From Scylla paramamosain (lineage: Eukaryota; Arthropoda; Malacostraca; Decapoda; Portunidae): DNA of 64,000 nucleotides. Of this stretch, positions 1 through 13,710 are shown in pieces. Both the position numbers and the translations under genes were made by a program. The notes below the pieces were generated by a model. That model was not told the DNA's origin and did not search any database. It saw only the letters and a list, made by a program, of their open reading frames with translations. Location of the stretch: contig NC_087166.1 of NCBI RefSeq assembly GCF_035594125.1, forward strand, positions 19,201,266 through 19,265,265, given 5' to 3'. Numbering within the stretch: the first letter of the stretch is position 1; every line of letters begins with the position of its first letter.

Positions 1-600
1 GCCCGCTGGTGTGCCACCTCGCCGCCCGTCCCCACAGCGCGCCCGACCCTCCCCGTCCGACGTCGCCCGCTCGTGCACCACCTCCCGTCCCGCCCCGACA
101 CCGCCCGCTGGTGCACCACCTCCCTACTCGCCCCGACGCCGCCCTCTCGGGCACCACCTCCCACCGCACCCAACGCCGCCCGCTGGTGCGCCACCTCGCC
201 GCCCGTCCCAGCAGCGCGCCCGACGCACCCCCCTCCCCCGATCCGCCCACTCGGGCACCACCTCCCGCCCTGCCCGACGCCGCTCACTTAGACACCACCT
301 CCCGCCCCGCCCGACGCCACCCGCTCGGGCACCACCTCCTGTCCCGCCCGACGCCGCCCGCTGGTGCTCGCCCATGCCGTCGCCGCCCTGCTCCAGACCA
401 CCCTCGTCGCCTGGCCCGGACAGCCCTCGCCGGCTGCTTCGGACAGCCAGCGCCGCCTGTTCCGGAGCACCCTCGCCGCATGTTCCGGACAACCCGCGCC
501 CCCTGCTCCAAACCGCCCGCGCCGCCTGCTCCGGACTGCCCTCGTCGCCTGCTCTGGACCGGCCTCGCCGCCTCGCTCGGCCTCGTGGGTCGTCTCTCTC
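1..600. repeat. GC-rich minisatellite, two unit types
   Basis: From 1 to about 365 a unit of roughly 36 bases recurs, with core CGCCCGCTGGTGCACCACCT followed by a C/G-rich spacer. From about 370 to 590 a second unit recurs, built on CTGCTCCGGACTGCCCTCG variants. Long open frames on both strands are a by-product of the GC-rich periodicity; their Pro/Arg/Ala-rich translations differ between frames and match no family I know. The array starts before the window, so its full length is unknown. Confidence 0.8.
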
Positions 601-639
601 TTTATTTCTCGTTTCGTGGGGGAGGGGGGGAAATGCAAT

Positions 640-890
640 GACTGGCCAGCCTGCTTTACTAGCAGGCTTTACGCTAATCCTCGTGGAAACCAACATGATA
701 AGCTTCCCAGGTGTGGGACCGGTCAGGTCAAGCTGGGAGCTAGGGGAACCCACGAGGCAGCAGTCAGTCTCACCTCGACTCTCGTCTCGCACACCCGTGG
801 CCGCTCGCCCGGGTATTGCTGAATAACCAACAATAAACCCAAGACTGTGGTCTGTGTTTGCTTCCGTGTCCTTGGCGTAGAGAACACTAC
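640..890 (+). mobile_element. Possible LTR 3' part (R-U5) of a retrotransposon
   Basis: A non-repetitive block follows the minisatellite. It carries an AATAAA signal near 830, a downstream GT-rich stretch (TGTGGTCTGTGTTTGC) and ends in ...AACACTACA, as many LTRs end. No second copy, primer site or coding region is visible here, so this may be a solo LTR or merely a unique sequence with a polyadenylation-like end. Tentative. Confidence 0.3.
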
Positions 891-900
891 AGGTCAGTAA

Positions 901-1560
901 GGTTAATGGTGATCATAATGATCTCCCAGTATGCATGACGAGTTCAGCAAGAGGATATTATGTCAGAGTAGATTGGTTTCACTTTGAAAGTCAGTTAGCT
1001 AAAGAGGTTAATATAATTGTAGTAGTTAAGTGAGTAATACACAGGACAAACGTATTCAGTAAGATTGTAGCACTGGTTCCAGACAAATGGTGAGAAATTC
1101 CCAAGAATGAAGAACATAAGCATGAGCACAAATGAGCACAAATGTGAAATGAGGTGTTTGTGTGCACACCCACGCAGTTTTGTGTAGACCACGTGCTAAT
1201 TGGCAGGTTTGCCATTCCATCACGAGATTCTTGTTATACTCGTGGACGTTTTACGTTACGTTTCCGGTTCTGTTTTTCTCTATTCAGTTGCCATTATCGT
1301 GTCTTCATTGTCTTTCGAAAAAATAAAAAATCACACGTGCAACATTTTCGAATTTCAACTCAGTCATTAAGCGTTCATGCTGACCCAGCTCCATCCTCCT
1401 TAACAATGATTGACACTCTAATTAATCTAAAATACCTTTTCCTGCAATCAAATATCGTCTCCATAATGTATTTTAGGATGACTATATCATGTTCAGAAAT
1501 ACTTTTCTACATCTCTGCAAGGGGGTATAGATCTATGACGTACACCTTGGAAGTCTAATT
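901..1560. other. Intergenic, nothing recognised
   Basis: AT-rich unique-looking sequence. Short open frames on both strands have no recognisable domains or coding character. Confidence 0.6.
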
Positions 1561-1599
1561 GCAAGATGAGCAGAAGTGTTGGGACCTGGAATACATTAA

Positions 1600-2957
<1,358 letters not shown>

Positions 2958-2998
2958 TAAATAAATAAATAAATAAATAAATAAAATAAAAATAAATA
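2958..2998. repeat. (AAAT)n microsatellite
   Basis: Short AAAT tetranucleotide array. Confidence 0.9.
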
Positions 2999-3064
2999 CA
3001 CAAATAAAAATAATCGTCATTCCTCTTCCCCTCGCGCACACACGCTTACAATACACATTCTTTG

Positions 3065-3068
<4 letters not shown>

Positions 3069-3139
<71 letters not shown>
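3069..3139. repeat. (CT)n microsatellite
   Basis: About 35 perfect CT repeats. Confidence 0.95.
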
Positions 3140-3144
<5 letters not shown>

Positions 3145-4260
3145 ACAAAATGAAATTTCACTGAATTATTATACAGTTATCAGGTAAGTCAGCTATTTAC
3201 CCCATGTCATGTATTTTTTTTACAAATCTTTTTAATAAGATAATTGTATATATTGCTGCCCTTTTATTGCGTCTCGTCTTTTTCTTCGTGTCCTATTTGA
3301 TCCGTTTTAAATGGCGAATCAGAAAAGGTTGTAAGTAGATAAATGTAAGGATGTTTCTTTTGAGGCAGGATTATTAGATTTATTTATTTTATTTATTTAT
3401 TATTATTTTTTTTTTTCATGTAAACTCAACGTGACGGAGAAGTTTTCTATCTTACACACAGATTGCCTACAGTCAAATTTCTACTATATATATAAATGAT
3501 TATAATTGACAGAATCGCCAGAGTTTGACATTATTACAAAGAATTTCAGTAAAAGATACAACGTTGCCAATATGAGGTGTAAAAGAAACGGAAGAATAAT
3601 TATAATTATGTTTTGCGTTATTAGCAAAAGGGAGGAGTTCAGCCTAAAAAAAATACAGAAAATGGCAGTGGTGCAAGCTGAGTGAAACAGAAGATGAAAA
3701 GATAAAGATAAATTTTTGAAGGTATTTTCAGGATCTAGTAAGATTTTTATATTTCTTATTGATGAAATAAATCTCAACAGGACATATCTGGCATGAGTTT
3801 CAAGAGATGGAGGCTTAAGTAATTCTTCTGGGCCGTCTTTCTGTTCTACACAGCTCGAGTTGGAGCCAAGGTTTATGAACTCTGGGATTAGACAATGCGT
3901 ATGCCTCTAAGCTAAGAGGCAATTAACTCTGTTATGTCATCTACACAAAGGTGGCTCTCTAGCACCCCATAGTAACATCGAAAGCCTTCCCAATTGGAAG
4001 AGACATAATGCCAGAAGCACCTCTATTTTAATGGGATCATGTGTTGCACTGGCGAAATAGAACAGGTTACCGAAATAGGATCATGATAGAAAGAACCCAA
4101 CTGAGACATCAGTTTGAGAGAATGAACTGAATTATGAAAGGCTGGTTAAGAAAGTTGGAAAATAATGGGAGCATTTGCAAAGTGCATAAAAATAAGAGTA
4201 AAGTACTTCAATAGTTGTTGTGAGTAATATACTGAAGCAACGATGAAAGCTTGTTCAGTA
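3140..4260. other. Intergenic, nothing recognised
   Basis: AT-rich with mixed-complexity stretches. The minus-strand open frame near 3484-3777 is low complexity (Leu/Ile/Phe) and is not credible as a gene. Confidence 0.55.
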
Positions 4261-4288
4261 GTTAGCTTAGTGATAAAAAATAGATAAA

Positions 4289-4444
<156 letters not shown>

Positions 4445-4592
4445 GGAAGGCGACACAGAACACTGAACTTCATTGAAATTGTTCAGTGAGTTCATGGTTT
4501 AGCAGTTAGCTGTGCCGAACATTGTGTAGTAACAAAGAAAAATCAATAAATGAACAAATAAATAAAATAATTAAACAAATCAATAAATAAAT

Positions 4593-4613
4593 AAAAAAAA
4601 AAAAAAAAAAAAA
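4593..4613. repeat. Poly(A) run
   Basis: A run of A preceded by AAATAAATA repeats; it may be a decayed retroposon tail. Confidence 0.7.
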
Positions 4614-4656
4614 CAGGCTCACTAACATTGAGGAGCTTCTTCATTTTATGTCTTAC

Positions 4657-4814
4657 CGCTTGACCATAAGGTGCAGTATATCCTTGGAACTCTTCTCTTC
4701 CCTTCAAGGCCGTGATAAAGAGGTTTGCTAGCCCGACATCACCCTCGCCGCGACCCAACATACCCACCATGCCGTTCCAGGTTCCATTTGCCGTTAACTC
4801 ACCCCACACTTCGC
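4657..4814 (-). CDS. Exon of a variant ionotropic glutamate receptor (ligand-binding S1 region)
   Basis: The minus-strand block reads as 52 whole codons after two leading bases. It is bounded by a splice acceptor (CGCAG at 4815-4819, minus strand) and a donor (GTAAGA at 4651-4656, minus strand). The peptide contains GTWNGMVGMLGRGEGDVGLA, then NLFIT and a YTAPY block. This is the order seen in the first half of the ligand-binding domain of ionotropic receptors: NGTWNGMVG, then a charged turn, then D-x-x-x-x, then the (Y/F)-T-x-P-(Y/F) motif. Such receptors are ligand-gated channels in chemosensory neurons. No neighbouring exon was found within the repeats, so it is either one exon of a long-intron gene or an orphan fragment. 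There is no stop or frameshift inside. Confidence 0.6.
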
Positions 4815-4829
4815 CTGCGCGTATGATGA

Positions 4830-5069
4830 TCGGTGTGTATGAAAATATAACAATAACAAGTAATAAAGAAAAGAAAGAAAGAAAATGCAGTTTGTTGGTG
4901 GTATGATTGTGACTGACTGGAAATTTAAAGCTAGATTATGTTCCATATTAAATAATGTAAAGTTAATATTACGACACAAGCATTAAACACTAACGAACAA
5001 CTTAAACCAATAGCTTCATTCTCCAAGTTATGTTACTGACTTATTAGTCATCGAGGCACCCCCCCCGAC

Positions 5070-5117
<48 letters not shown>

Positions 5118-5340
5118 CCGGTGGTAAGACCTCATCTACATTAGGTTATGCAATTTTTATCCTGATATTTCAGGAAGACTATATGTTCGCTAGAATCATT
5201 ACAAATAAATGACTTAAAAAAAAATACAAGCGATGAGTGTTATTCCTTGTGAAAGGAAATTTAAGTTTCCATATTAATTTTTCTTGGAAAGGCGCTGGTT
5301 AATTAAAAGAAGATATAGTACATGTGTTTAAGTGAGATAT
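4830..5340. other. Intergenic with a (CA)n array
   Basis: The array spans 5077-5115 and follows a C-rich run. Nothing else is recognised. Confidence 0.7.
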
Positions 5341-5364
5341 AGTATATAACAACGATGTTATATA

Positions 5365-5540
5365 ACAAAATTCTGAGGGTCAATAACAAGGATAGGGCAA
5401 GAGATGATGCATCCAAGCTTGTTAAAATTATATTTACAAAAGAAGGAATTGGTTACGTGTTAAATATAATAAACTCAATAACCAGTTTCTTAGTGCCGAA
5501 TTATTAGAGAGCCCTCAAAAGAAGATTAAACAAATAAATG
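5365..5540 (+). mobile_element. CR1 LINE 3' fragment, copy 1 of a local duplication
   Basis: GGGTCAATAACAAGGATAGG... and the block ending AGAAGATTAAACAAATAAATGG match the last coding part of the intact CR1 at 37300-37500. No open frame remains. The part from about 5432 to 5637 is repeated at 5998-6203. Confidence 0.6.
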
Positions 5541-5637
5541 GATGAGGATGAGACAGGTAGTTACGTTTTTATAAAGCGACTAATGCGTGCTACGTTGTCC
5601 TTTATTTTGCATTTCAGCCGCCATATGTCCCTCCTAT
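5432..5637 (+). repeat. Direct duplication, unit 1
   Basis: About 206 bases from ATTTACAAAAGAAGGAATTG to ATATGTCCCTCCT, including the end of a CR1 fragment. They recur nearly identically at 5998-6203; two differences were seen by eye (AAATAAATGG/AAATATATGG and TTATAAAGCG/TTATGAAGCG). Confidence 0.9.
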
Positions 5638-5647
5638 ATATATACTC

Positions 5648-5946
<299 letters not shown>

Positions 5947-5997
5947 TTCACCTATTAAACACTTACGTAATCAGAAAAATAATAAATAATAATAAAA

Positions 5998-6203
5998 ATA
6001 TTTACAAAAGAAGGAATTGGTTACGTGTTAAATATAATAAACTCAATAACCAGTTTCTTAGTGCCGAATTATTAGAGAGCCCTCAAAAGAAGATTAAACA
6101 AATATATGGATGAGGATGAGACAGGTAGTTACGTTTTTATGAAGCGACTAATGCGTGCTACGTTGTCCTTTATTTTGCATTTCAGCCGCCATATGTCCCT
6201 CCT
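5998..6203 (+). repeat. Direct duplication, unit 2
   Basis: Second copy of the 5432-5637 block, including the CR1 3' fragment. Confidence 0.9.
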
Positions 6204-6869
<666 letters not shown>

Positions 6870-6870
<1 letters not shown>

Positions 6871-7180
6871 TAAAGACCATACTATTAATTTGCATTTCAA
6901 ATCGTAGTGACAAACCTTATCAAATGTTTTGCTTACGTCTCTGAGTAATATAATGTATTGAAGGTTTTTATTTAGTGCGAGAGCTATGATTTCTTTTGCG
7001 ACTGCTAATGCTGTTTATGTTCCTCTTCCCGTCCTGAATGCTTGTTGATGAGTCTGGCAACTTAATCATCTTGCGAAAATGCGTGAACCTTGTGTCCACA
7101 TTTTCTTCTGGGCTGATGCTGAATATTTTGTTCTATATGGCTCTGAATATTCCTTCTTTTTCGTTGTCTGCGTATCTTAT
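6870..7180 (-). pseudogene. LINE-Z copy 1: reverse transcriptase fragment
   Basis: With stops and a frame change, the minus strand reads an AFRTGRGT block followed by KNLQYIILLRDVSKTFDKVC. This aligns with the FREGRSTTQAIA ... VILRDITKTFDKVW region of the copy at 48489-48758. This is the RT block carrying the first catalytic aspartate. The catalytic YxDD block and 3' end are absent, so the copy is 3'-truncated here. Confidence 0.6.
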
Positions 7181-7559
7181 TTTATTTATTTATTTTTTTT
7201 ATTTATTTTATTTTTTTTGGTGAATGATATATGATAAAGTAGTTATTGCTTCGCCCTTTAAGATGTTTATGATTTTTTTCAAATGTTCCTTGGTGAGTTG
7301 TACTTCCTAGTTATGTTATTGATTTTTCTATCATTTATTTATTTATTTTTTTTTTTTATTGTTGTATACTTTCGTTACTGTTTGTTTTAGTATTTTAAAT
7401 GCTATGTATTTCCCTTGGGTCCATCCTCTGGCTTGGGCTTCATTGATAATATTATTTTGGAATGTGCGGATACTTTTAATGGTGGAGTTTAATATGCGTT
7501 TGTGCTTGGTAATTTACTTGATTTTGGGAGTATGGGTGTCTATTGCTTGTGTAATTGTG

Positions 7560-8340
7560 TTATATCAGTTGCTTAGGGAAGTGTCTATATCATGCTTTGT
7601 AGCTATGTCTGTTGGTCTGGCATCCTCGATCTTATTATTGATGTCAGTGTTGATGTTTTCCCAGTAGTCATTTTTTATATTGTTTCGTGGTATTGTGCAA
7701 ATCTCAATGGCTTGTGTTGTTAGGGTGGAAATTATAGAAAGATGGTCGGAAGTGGCGGGACCCGGCTCCAAAAAGTGATTGAGGAACGTTTGGTGATTGG
7801 ACATAACGATGTCCGGTGTAGTGTGTTTTGTTGAGGTAATGTATGTGGGGAAATTTGTTTGGTGTTTCTGTTTATCATTGTCTATTAATAGTTTGATGCC
7901 TCGTCCTACAGTGTCATTGTACTTGCCCCCTAGAGTACTGTATTTGTCATTTAGGTCGCCTAATATGTAGACTGGTGTTGTGTTGGAAGCTAGCTTATGG
8001 AAGTCTGGTATGGAAAGCTATGGACATCAAGGCGGCAGGTAGGTTGTTACTATGATTATTGGTCCTGTGATGGTTTCAATAGTGACACAGCACTTCATGG
8101 ATGAAATCATCGTTTAGTTTGTGTAGTGTACTTCTCTTTAATAGTACTGCACTTCCGTCATGTAATGTATCACTTAATTTTCTGTTTCGTCTGCTTTTAG
8201 TATGTGGCTGTTGATTATGTTAGGATCTATATCCATTGCTATTGCTATATTGCTGAAATCGACTTTATTGGACATCCAGTTGGTTACGTTATGTTGTATT
8301 ATATAAATTGTATCCATTGTTATATTGTTATATACGTTTT
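7560..8340 (-). pseudogene. LINE-Z copy 1: endonuclease (AP-type) remnant
   Basis: Reading 8340 down to 7560, pieces of an apurinic-type endonuclease can be followed: an ILKADETENKLSDTLHDGSA block, an H-x-R-L patch, TGHRYVQSPN, and then GPATSDHLSIISTL. The last is the SDH motif that ends the endonuclease domain of non-LTR retrotransposons. In the element this enzyme nicks target DNA to prime reverse transcription. Several stops and frame changes make it inactive. The order on the minus strand (ORF1, then endonuclease, then RT at 6870) is the expected LINE order. Confidence 0.6.
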
Positions 8341-8429
8341 TCCTGTCTAGTTGGTGGGGATCTATCCCTGCTCAACCTGTTCTTTATTTTTTTTTCTGAA
8401 TTGAGTGTCTTGAAACTTTTTGAAGCAGT

Positions 8430-8990
8430 CTTCCAGTTCTATTTCATTGTCGTATATTGCTTGCAAAATGTCCTTCTTTGTTAGTGCTAAGTCCGTGTGG
8501 ATTAAGAGGTATTTTTCTTCCCTTATATTCTTAATTAGTTTCGTTTTCGTGAGGGTTTATTTTGGCCATCCTGTGGAGTTGGATGTGTATATTGTTAGTC
8601 CTATGTCTTTTGCTTTCATAGGGTTGTAGCTTCTCCCTCTTCCCGTTGTGTCTGTTATTGCTTCGCTATGTCTTCTATCTCTTATTCTAGGTTGACTGCA
8701 TTTTGTGGATTAACCACACTTAAAATTTTCATTGAAGGAGGGTTTTCCGAAAGCTTCACCGCCAGTAGGTTGTTAAGTTTTAAGAATTGGCTAAGTTCTG
8801 TGTTGTAGGAGCCAGGATATTTTATATTGGTGAGATGTGCATGTAACATGCATGTAAGTATGGTGGCTGCTACGTCCTTCGGTATATTTACATTCATAGT
8901 GGTTTGCTATGGGAGTGGTATTGGTGTTTGTTGTTATTTGGTTAGTTTCTTGGTCTCTATCTTTATTTTGAGCTTCTCATTCTGCACAAT
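8430..8990 (-). pseudogene. LINE-Z copy 1: ORF1 C-terminal remnant
   Basis: A 71-residue open piece at 8682-8897 contains ILTCMLHAHLTNIKYPGSYN. It corresponds to KISTCIIHAHYMDIQNPRSY in the better-preserved ORF1 at 30860-31285 and to LLNVHAHAMYMIHPRYLPKD at 61173. That conserved patch follows the zinc knuckles in this family's nucleic-acid-binding ORF1 protein. Knuckles are not preserved here. Confidence 0.55.
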
Positions 8991-9224
8991 CTGATTTTTT
9001 TTATTTATTTATTTATTTATTAAATTTTTTTTTACTTTTTATTTTATTTACTTATGTACTTAATTATTTCTTTTTTTTCTTTTTTTTTTTCTGGCACTGA
9101 CTGGTGAAGTGATCTTCCATTTGATAACATTTCATGTATGTGTTCAAATATGCACGTACTCCTCTATTTTCATGTTATGGGGAGGAATGCTCATGTTGAA
9201 ATACTGAAGTAAACAGTTCATGCA

Positions 9225-9315
9225 AGGAAGCCACAGAATACCAGACTTCTGATCTCTCTAAAATTTCTGATTGGGGCAGAGCAAACTTAGTATTGTTCAA
9301 TGCCTCAAAAACCTT
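9225..9315 (+). mobile_element. Small LINE-P RT fragment
   Basis: CAGACTTCTGATCTCTCTAAA and the following bases to CCTCAAAAACC match 41215-41290 of the plus-strand LINE-P copy. It is an isolated fragment of under 100 bases lying between two LINE-Z copies. Confidence 0.75.
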
Positions 9316-9399
9316 TTATTTTTTTATTTAATTGATTAATTAATTAATTAATTTATCTATTTATTTATTTATTGCTATTATAACTTGCTTTATGGTCTT

Positions 9400-10330
9400 G
9401 TAGGTTATATTTGTAGAGTAGCTTCATCCAGTTCTTAAGCTGTTTAGTAATAATTGCTTGCTCCACCATTGTAGTTCTTTAATTTTGTGGTTATATATAG
9501 GCTTTTTTTTTTTTCCCAGTGATTTGTGTCTTCACTGAACAGGTCATTGCAGCAACCCATTCTTTTAATGAATTTTCTAGTATTTATTGGGTTATATATG
9601 GGTTTGTGTTGATGTTAGTTTTTGTTCTTTCTTTGCGAAATTCTTCTCATTTTGTTTTACTTAATATGTTTACAGGAGGTGTGGGTTTTCTTATTGGTTG
9701 AGATGTAACTTTTATAATTATAGGTATGTGGTCAGACGGAGTTGTGGGACCAGGCTGGATTTGTAGGTTATGATATGTTTTATTATTTGAGAGTATTGTG
9801 TCAGGGATGCATGAGGTGTTGTGTCCAAAGAATGTAAGGAAGTGTGTGCCAATATGTCTTTTTATTGTTATTCATAAGCATTATTAATGTTTTTTTTTTT
9901 TTCCACTATTGTTGCCCTGTCTCTTGTCTAGGGCAGAGAAGTTCATATCATCGATGACATAAGTTGGAATTGCCTGGGAGACTATTGTGTGGAAGTCGGT
10001 GATGATTAAGTAGGGTCCGCGAGGTGGGAGGTAAGTGTTGGCTATATTTCTTGGACAGGCGCTTGTTTCTATGGTGATTTGTGTCGTAATCATCTTTTAT
10101 TCTGTGTTTCAGGTTGAGTTTTACGAGAATGGCTGATCCGTCATACTGCTCATCTGGGTTTTGATGTTTTCGTGTGTCTTTATTCCATGGTTATTGAGTA
10201 GTATTATGTCTGGATTGATTTCCTAACACGTATTATTGAGAGTGGTTCTGTTATTTTTCCAGTTATGGGCATTGTGTTGTATGAAGTGTGTTTGTGTTGG
10301 ATTACTGTTGTTTTGTTATATAAATGTGTT
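9400..10330 (-). pseudogene. LINE-Z copy 2: endonuclease remnant
   Basis: At 9884-10093 the minus strand reads ANTYLPPRGPYLIITDFHTI followed by PTYVIDDMN. This is the endonuclease core, in which a beta strand ends in a short D-(M/L)-N motif holding a catalytic Asp/Asn pair. Further broken pieces continue to 9420, including a GPGPTT-SDH-like patch near 9730. Stops and T-runs break the frame. The closest relatives in the window are the endonuclease parts at 30020-30540 and 60365-60701. Confidence 0.6.
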
Positions 10331-11160
10331 GAGAGTGAATGTGGTGTGGTTTACTTAGTTGTTTGCCTTGTGGTTGTTATGCTACCTTTGCTAGGAGGTG
10401 GGGTTCTTTCTTGTCGCAAGCCATTGCGTATTTTTCTGAATGCTGCGTCATCTGTGATTTTCCAGGCATCCTGTAATTCTGTTTCATTATTTATTGGGTA
10501 GTTGTATGTTTCACTGTTAGAATATTTAGCATTGGTGAATATACATTTGTATTTGCCACTTTCGATGCCATCTTTTAGTTGTTTCAAGTAAAGGTGTCCT
10601 TTGAGCCACCCTACGCTTTTTTTTTTTTTTTTTTAGTGATTTGTATCCCTCTTTCAGTGCTTTTTATTATTTATTATCACTATCGTTTTTTTTTTTTTTT
10701 TCAAGCGTGTGAATGATACAAGTGAGGATATTTCCAGCTGTGTCTTTATGGAAAAGGCCAGTTGCTTATGGAGCCTGAATGTTTGTTGTTTTTGCTGTTT
10801 GGTTGTATGTGATGATCTCGTAGATAGTATCTATGCCCTCCTGGATCCATTCACCCACATTGGTGAGTTCTTTTTCAATTTTTTTTTTTTTTTCAGTTCT
10901 TGAGATTATGTAGTCGTCTACGTTGAACGGGATTATGGGTCTTTTGGCTCTTAGTTCTGGTGGCAGCATCGGTTCTAATCCTCGGTCTTTTAAACTTACG
11001 TGGTAGAGCCCCTGGAGGATATTATCAACAGCGTTGTCAGTCCTGGTTAGCACGATAAATCTATCATGTAGCAGAATGATCCTGGTAGCATAAATGAGGC
11101 TCTCGGAGCCTTTATTTGGTGATGTGTCCAGGGTCTTGGCGATTGGGTCCTGGTCATTTC
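10330..11160 (-). pseudogene. LINE-Z copy 2: ORF1 remnant
   Basis: An open piece at 10766-11053 reads PMLPPELRAKRPIIPFNVDD, equivalent to PILPEEVKARRTIVCYKVEH in the ORF1 at 61399-62004. A second piece at 10351-10587 contains KYKCIFTNAK and a QDAWKITDDAAFRKIRNGLR segment. The frame is broken by poly(T)-type slips near 10620, 10690 and 10880. The protein would be the RNA-binding ORF1p of a LINE. Confidence 0.6.
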
Positions 11161-11340
11161 AGCCATAAGTCATTTAGGCAGTAACGCCATTCAGCCCAAA
11201 CATCTTTCGGCCGAAACATCTTACAGCCTAAATTCCGAACACCCTAAGGCTCCAACGGCCGTAAAGGATCACGGCCGAAAATAGTACGGCAGAATACTTC
11301 CGAACTCTGGCGTTTTATCTTCACTCCAGCCATGGTGTCA
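11160..11340. repeat. Degenerate repeat with CGGCCGAAA cores
   Basis: Short motifs CAGCCCAAACATCTT, CGGCCGAAACATCTT, CAGCCTAAATTCC, ACGGCCGTAAAGG and ACGGCCGAAAATAG recur every 15-25 bases. It may be a decayed minisatellite or part of an element end; the function is unknown. Confidence 0.5.
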
Positions 11341-11815
11341 TAGGCTTAGATGATGTGAACAGAGAAAAAAGGGAAGGAGCCTGCTTAAGCAAAAACAGTC
11401 TAGTGTCCCGGTTGCTAACAATCGTCACAGACACCCTGCTCTGCACCCTAACCCTGTTCAAGTTTTGTCCGACCCTTCCAGTGGGCTTATAGCAGCCTTC
11501 TAAGGCCCCTCTTTACCCACCCCTCTTGTGCAAGACTTCACCACATTGGGGGGGACGCTAAGGGCGAAAAAAGGAGGTATATAGTAATAGTAGAAGAGGA
11601 ACTCCAGATGGGCGGGCTCTCACCAAGTAGGAGAGCCCCGGTGTACCAGTCTGACCCCGATCAATCCTCCCCTCCCGGGAAAAGTGTTCTAGGATAACTT
11701 TCCCGAGGGGAAAGAGTAACCCAGGATACCATTGCACTCTAGGGGTTAAAATTCCCCCTTTTCCTATAATCCCGGTCTCCTTAATAGAGAGGGCAACCGC
11801 CACTTCCGCTAGTCA
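11340..11815 (-). mobile_element. LINE-Z copy 2: 5' UTR
   Basis: This region resembles 62040-62370 upstream of the other LINE-Z ORF1. Shared blocks are GGAGCCTGC, AGTGTCCCGG/AGTGACCCGG, CAGTGGGCTTATAGCAGCC, AGGTATATAGTA and GGGCTCTCACCAAG. Both lie at the same position relative to ORF1 on the minus strand, so it is read as the element's 5' untranslated leader. Confidence 0.6.
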
Positions 11816-12730
<915 letters not shown>

Positions 12731-13594
12731 TGTAAGAAGTTGAAGTGGGCGCGCCTGCGAGAGGCTCACAGACTAGTTAGCGAGGCCCGCCAAAACGAGT
12801 CTTAAGGCCCTGAAGGTTTGTTGTTGTGGGGATTTTGGCGGGAGAGGCGAGCGAGAGAGAGACAGGGTGCAGAGTAGTGGTGGATTTGCCATTTGATTTG
12901 CAGGTATGTTATTGGGATTTGTTGTATTCTTTCATGGTGAAACAGTGTACATTGGGGGACATTATTGGGAGATAGGGTGGTGATTTGTACGCTTGGTTGG
13001 CAGGAGTTTGGTCTTGGCAGTGTGCTGTAGGACGTCAGTGAGGTGGCACCGTAGCAGATACTGTGAACTAAGGAGGCTGCAGCGAGGAACTTGCTGTCCC
13101 TTGCTGCTATGGTGTTAGTACCGCCGTGCATGGAGGAAGAGCTGCAGTACTTCAGGGTAGTGGTAGTGGTGTACCTTCAGCGCGTTGGGTCGGTGTGCGG
13201 TTGGGCCTATAGGGTGTGAGGGTCCTGGGGGTACTGGTTAGGGTGGGACAGTGTCAGTGGCATATAACATTTCTTGTGTTGGTGCGTGAAGTGTTTATTT
13301 CTCCTGTTTATTTGTATGTGGATTTACCCATTTTCTCATGGGATCAGGTATTTTGGAGTGCCAGCAGTGTGGCCTCTAAGAGTGTTAAGCACTCATATTT
13401 TATTTGTGTTTTCTTTATTATGTACTCATTTGTGTTTTCTTTATTATGTACTCAACCATTAAATTTTTAAATTGTGGCCCGGATTTCTGTGAACCTAAGC
13501 AGGAGGTTTAAATTAATCAGTGGGTTCTTGTGGTGAGTGCTTGGTGAGCCTAATTAAGGTAGGTTAACTGTGCCCTAGTCCTGCACTCATTACA
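12731..13594 (+). repeat. 5' LTR of Ty3/gypsy element
   Basis: An 864-base direct repeat begins TGTAAGAAG and ends CATTACA, giving TG...CA ends. It matches the 3' LTR at 18663-19526 with about six differences seen by eye. An AT-rich region with ATTAAATTTTTAAATTG near 13460 may hold the polyadenylation area. TTTA flanks the element on both outer sides (12727-12730 and 19527-19530), consistent with a 4-base target duplication. Confidence 0.93.
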
Positions 13595-13596
13595 AT

Positions 13597-13608
13597 TGGT
13601 AGCAGAGC
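13597..13608 (+). promoter_or_regulatory. Primer-binding site, initiator Met tRNA type
   Basis: TGGTAGCAGAGC lies two bases after the 5' LTR. It is complementary to the 3' end of animal initiator methionine tRNA (...CTCTGCTACCA) at 11 of 12 positions. This is where minus-strand cDNA synthesis would be primed. Confidence 0.75.
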
Positions 13609-13710
13609 GTAGTTCTATGCCCTTTTGGGGAAATTGTTTCAAACTCCTGCTTGGGTCCAGTGCTTTTGGCAAAATCCACTTAAGTGTTAGTGTGGCACTA
13701 CTCCTGCACA

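Noticed and set aside
9..826. Overlapping Pro/Arg-rich frames of up to 271 codons
   Set aside because: Open on both strands in several frames because of a GC-rich tandem repeat; the periodicity explains them.
12802..13131. 109-codon minus-strand frame, repeated at 18734-19063
   Set aside because: It lies in the two LTRs and its duplication is simply that of the LTRs; no domain was recognised.
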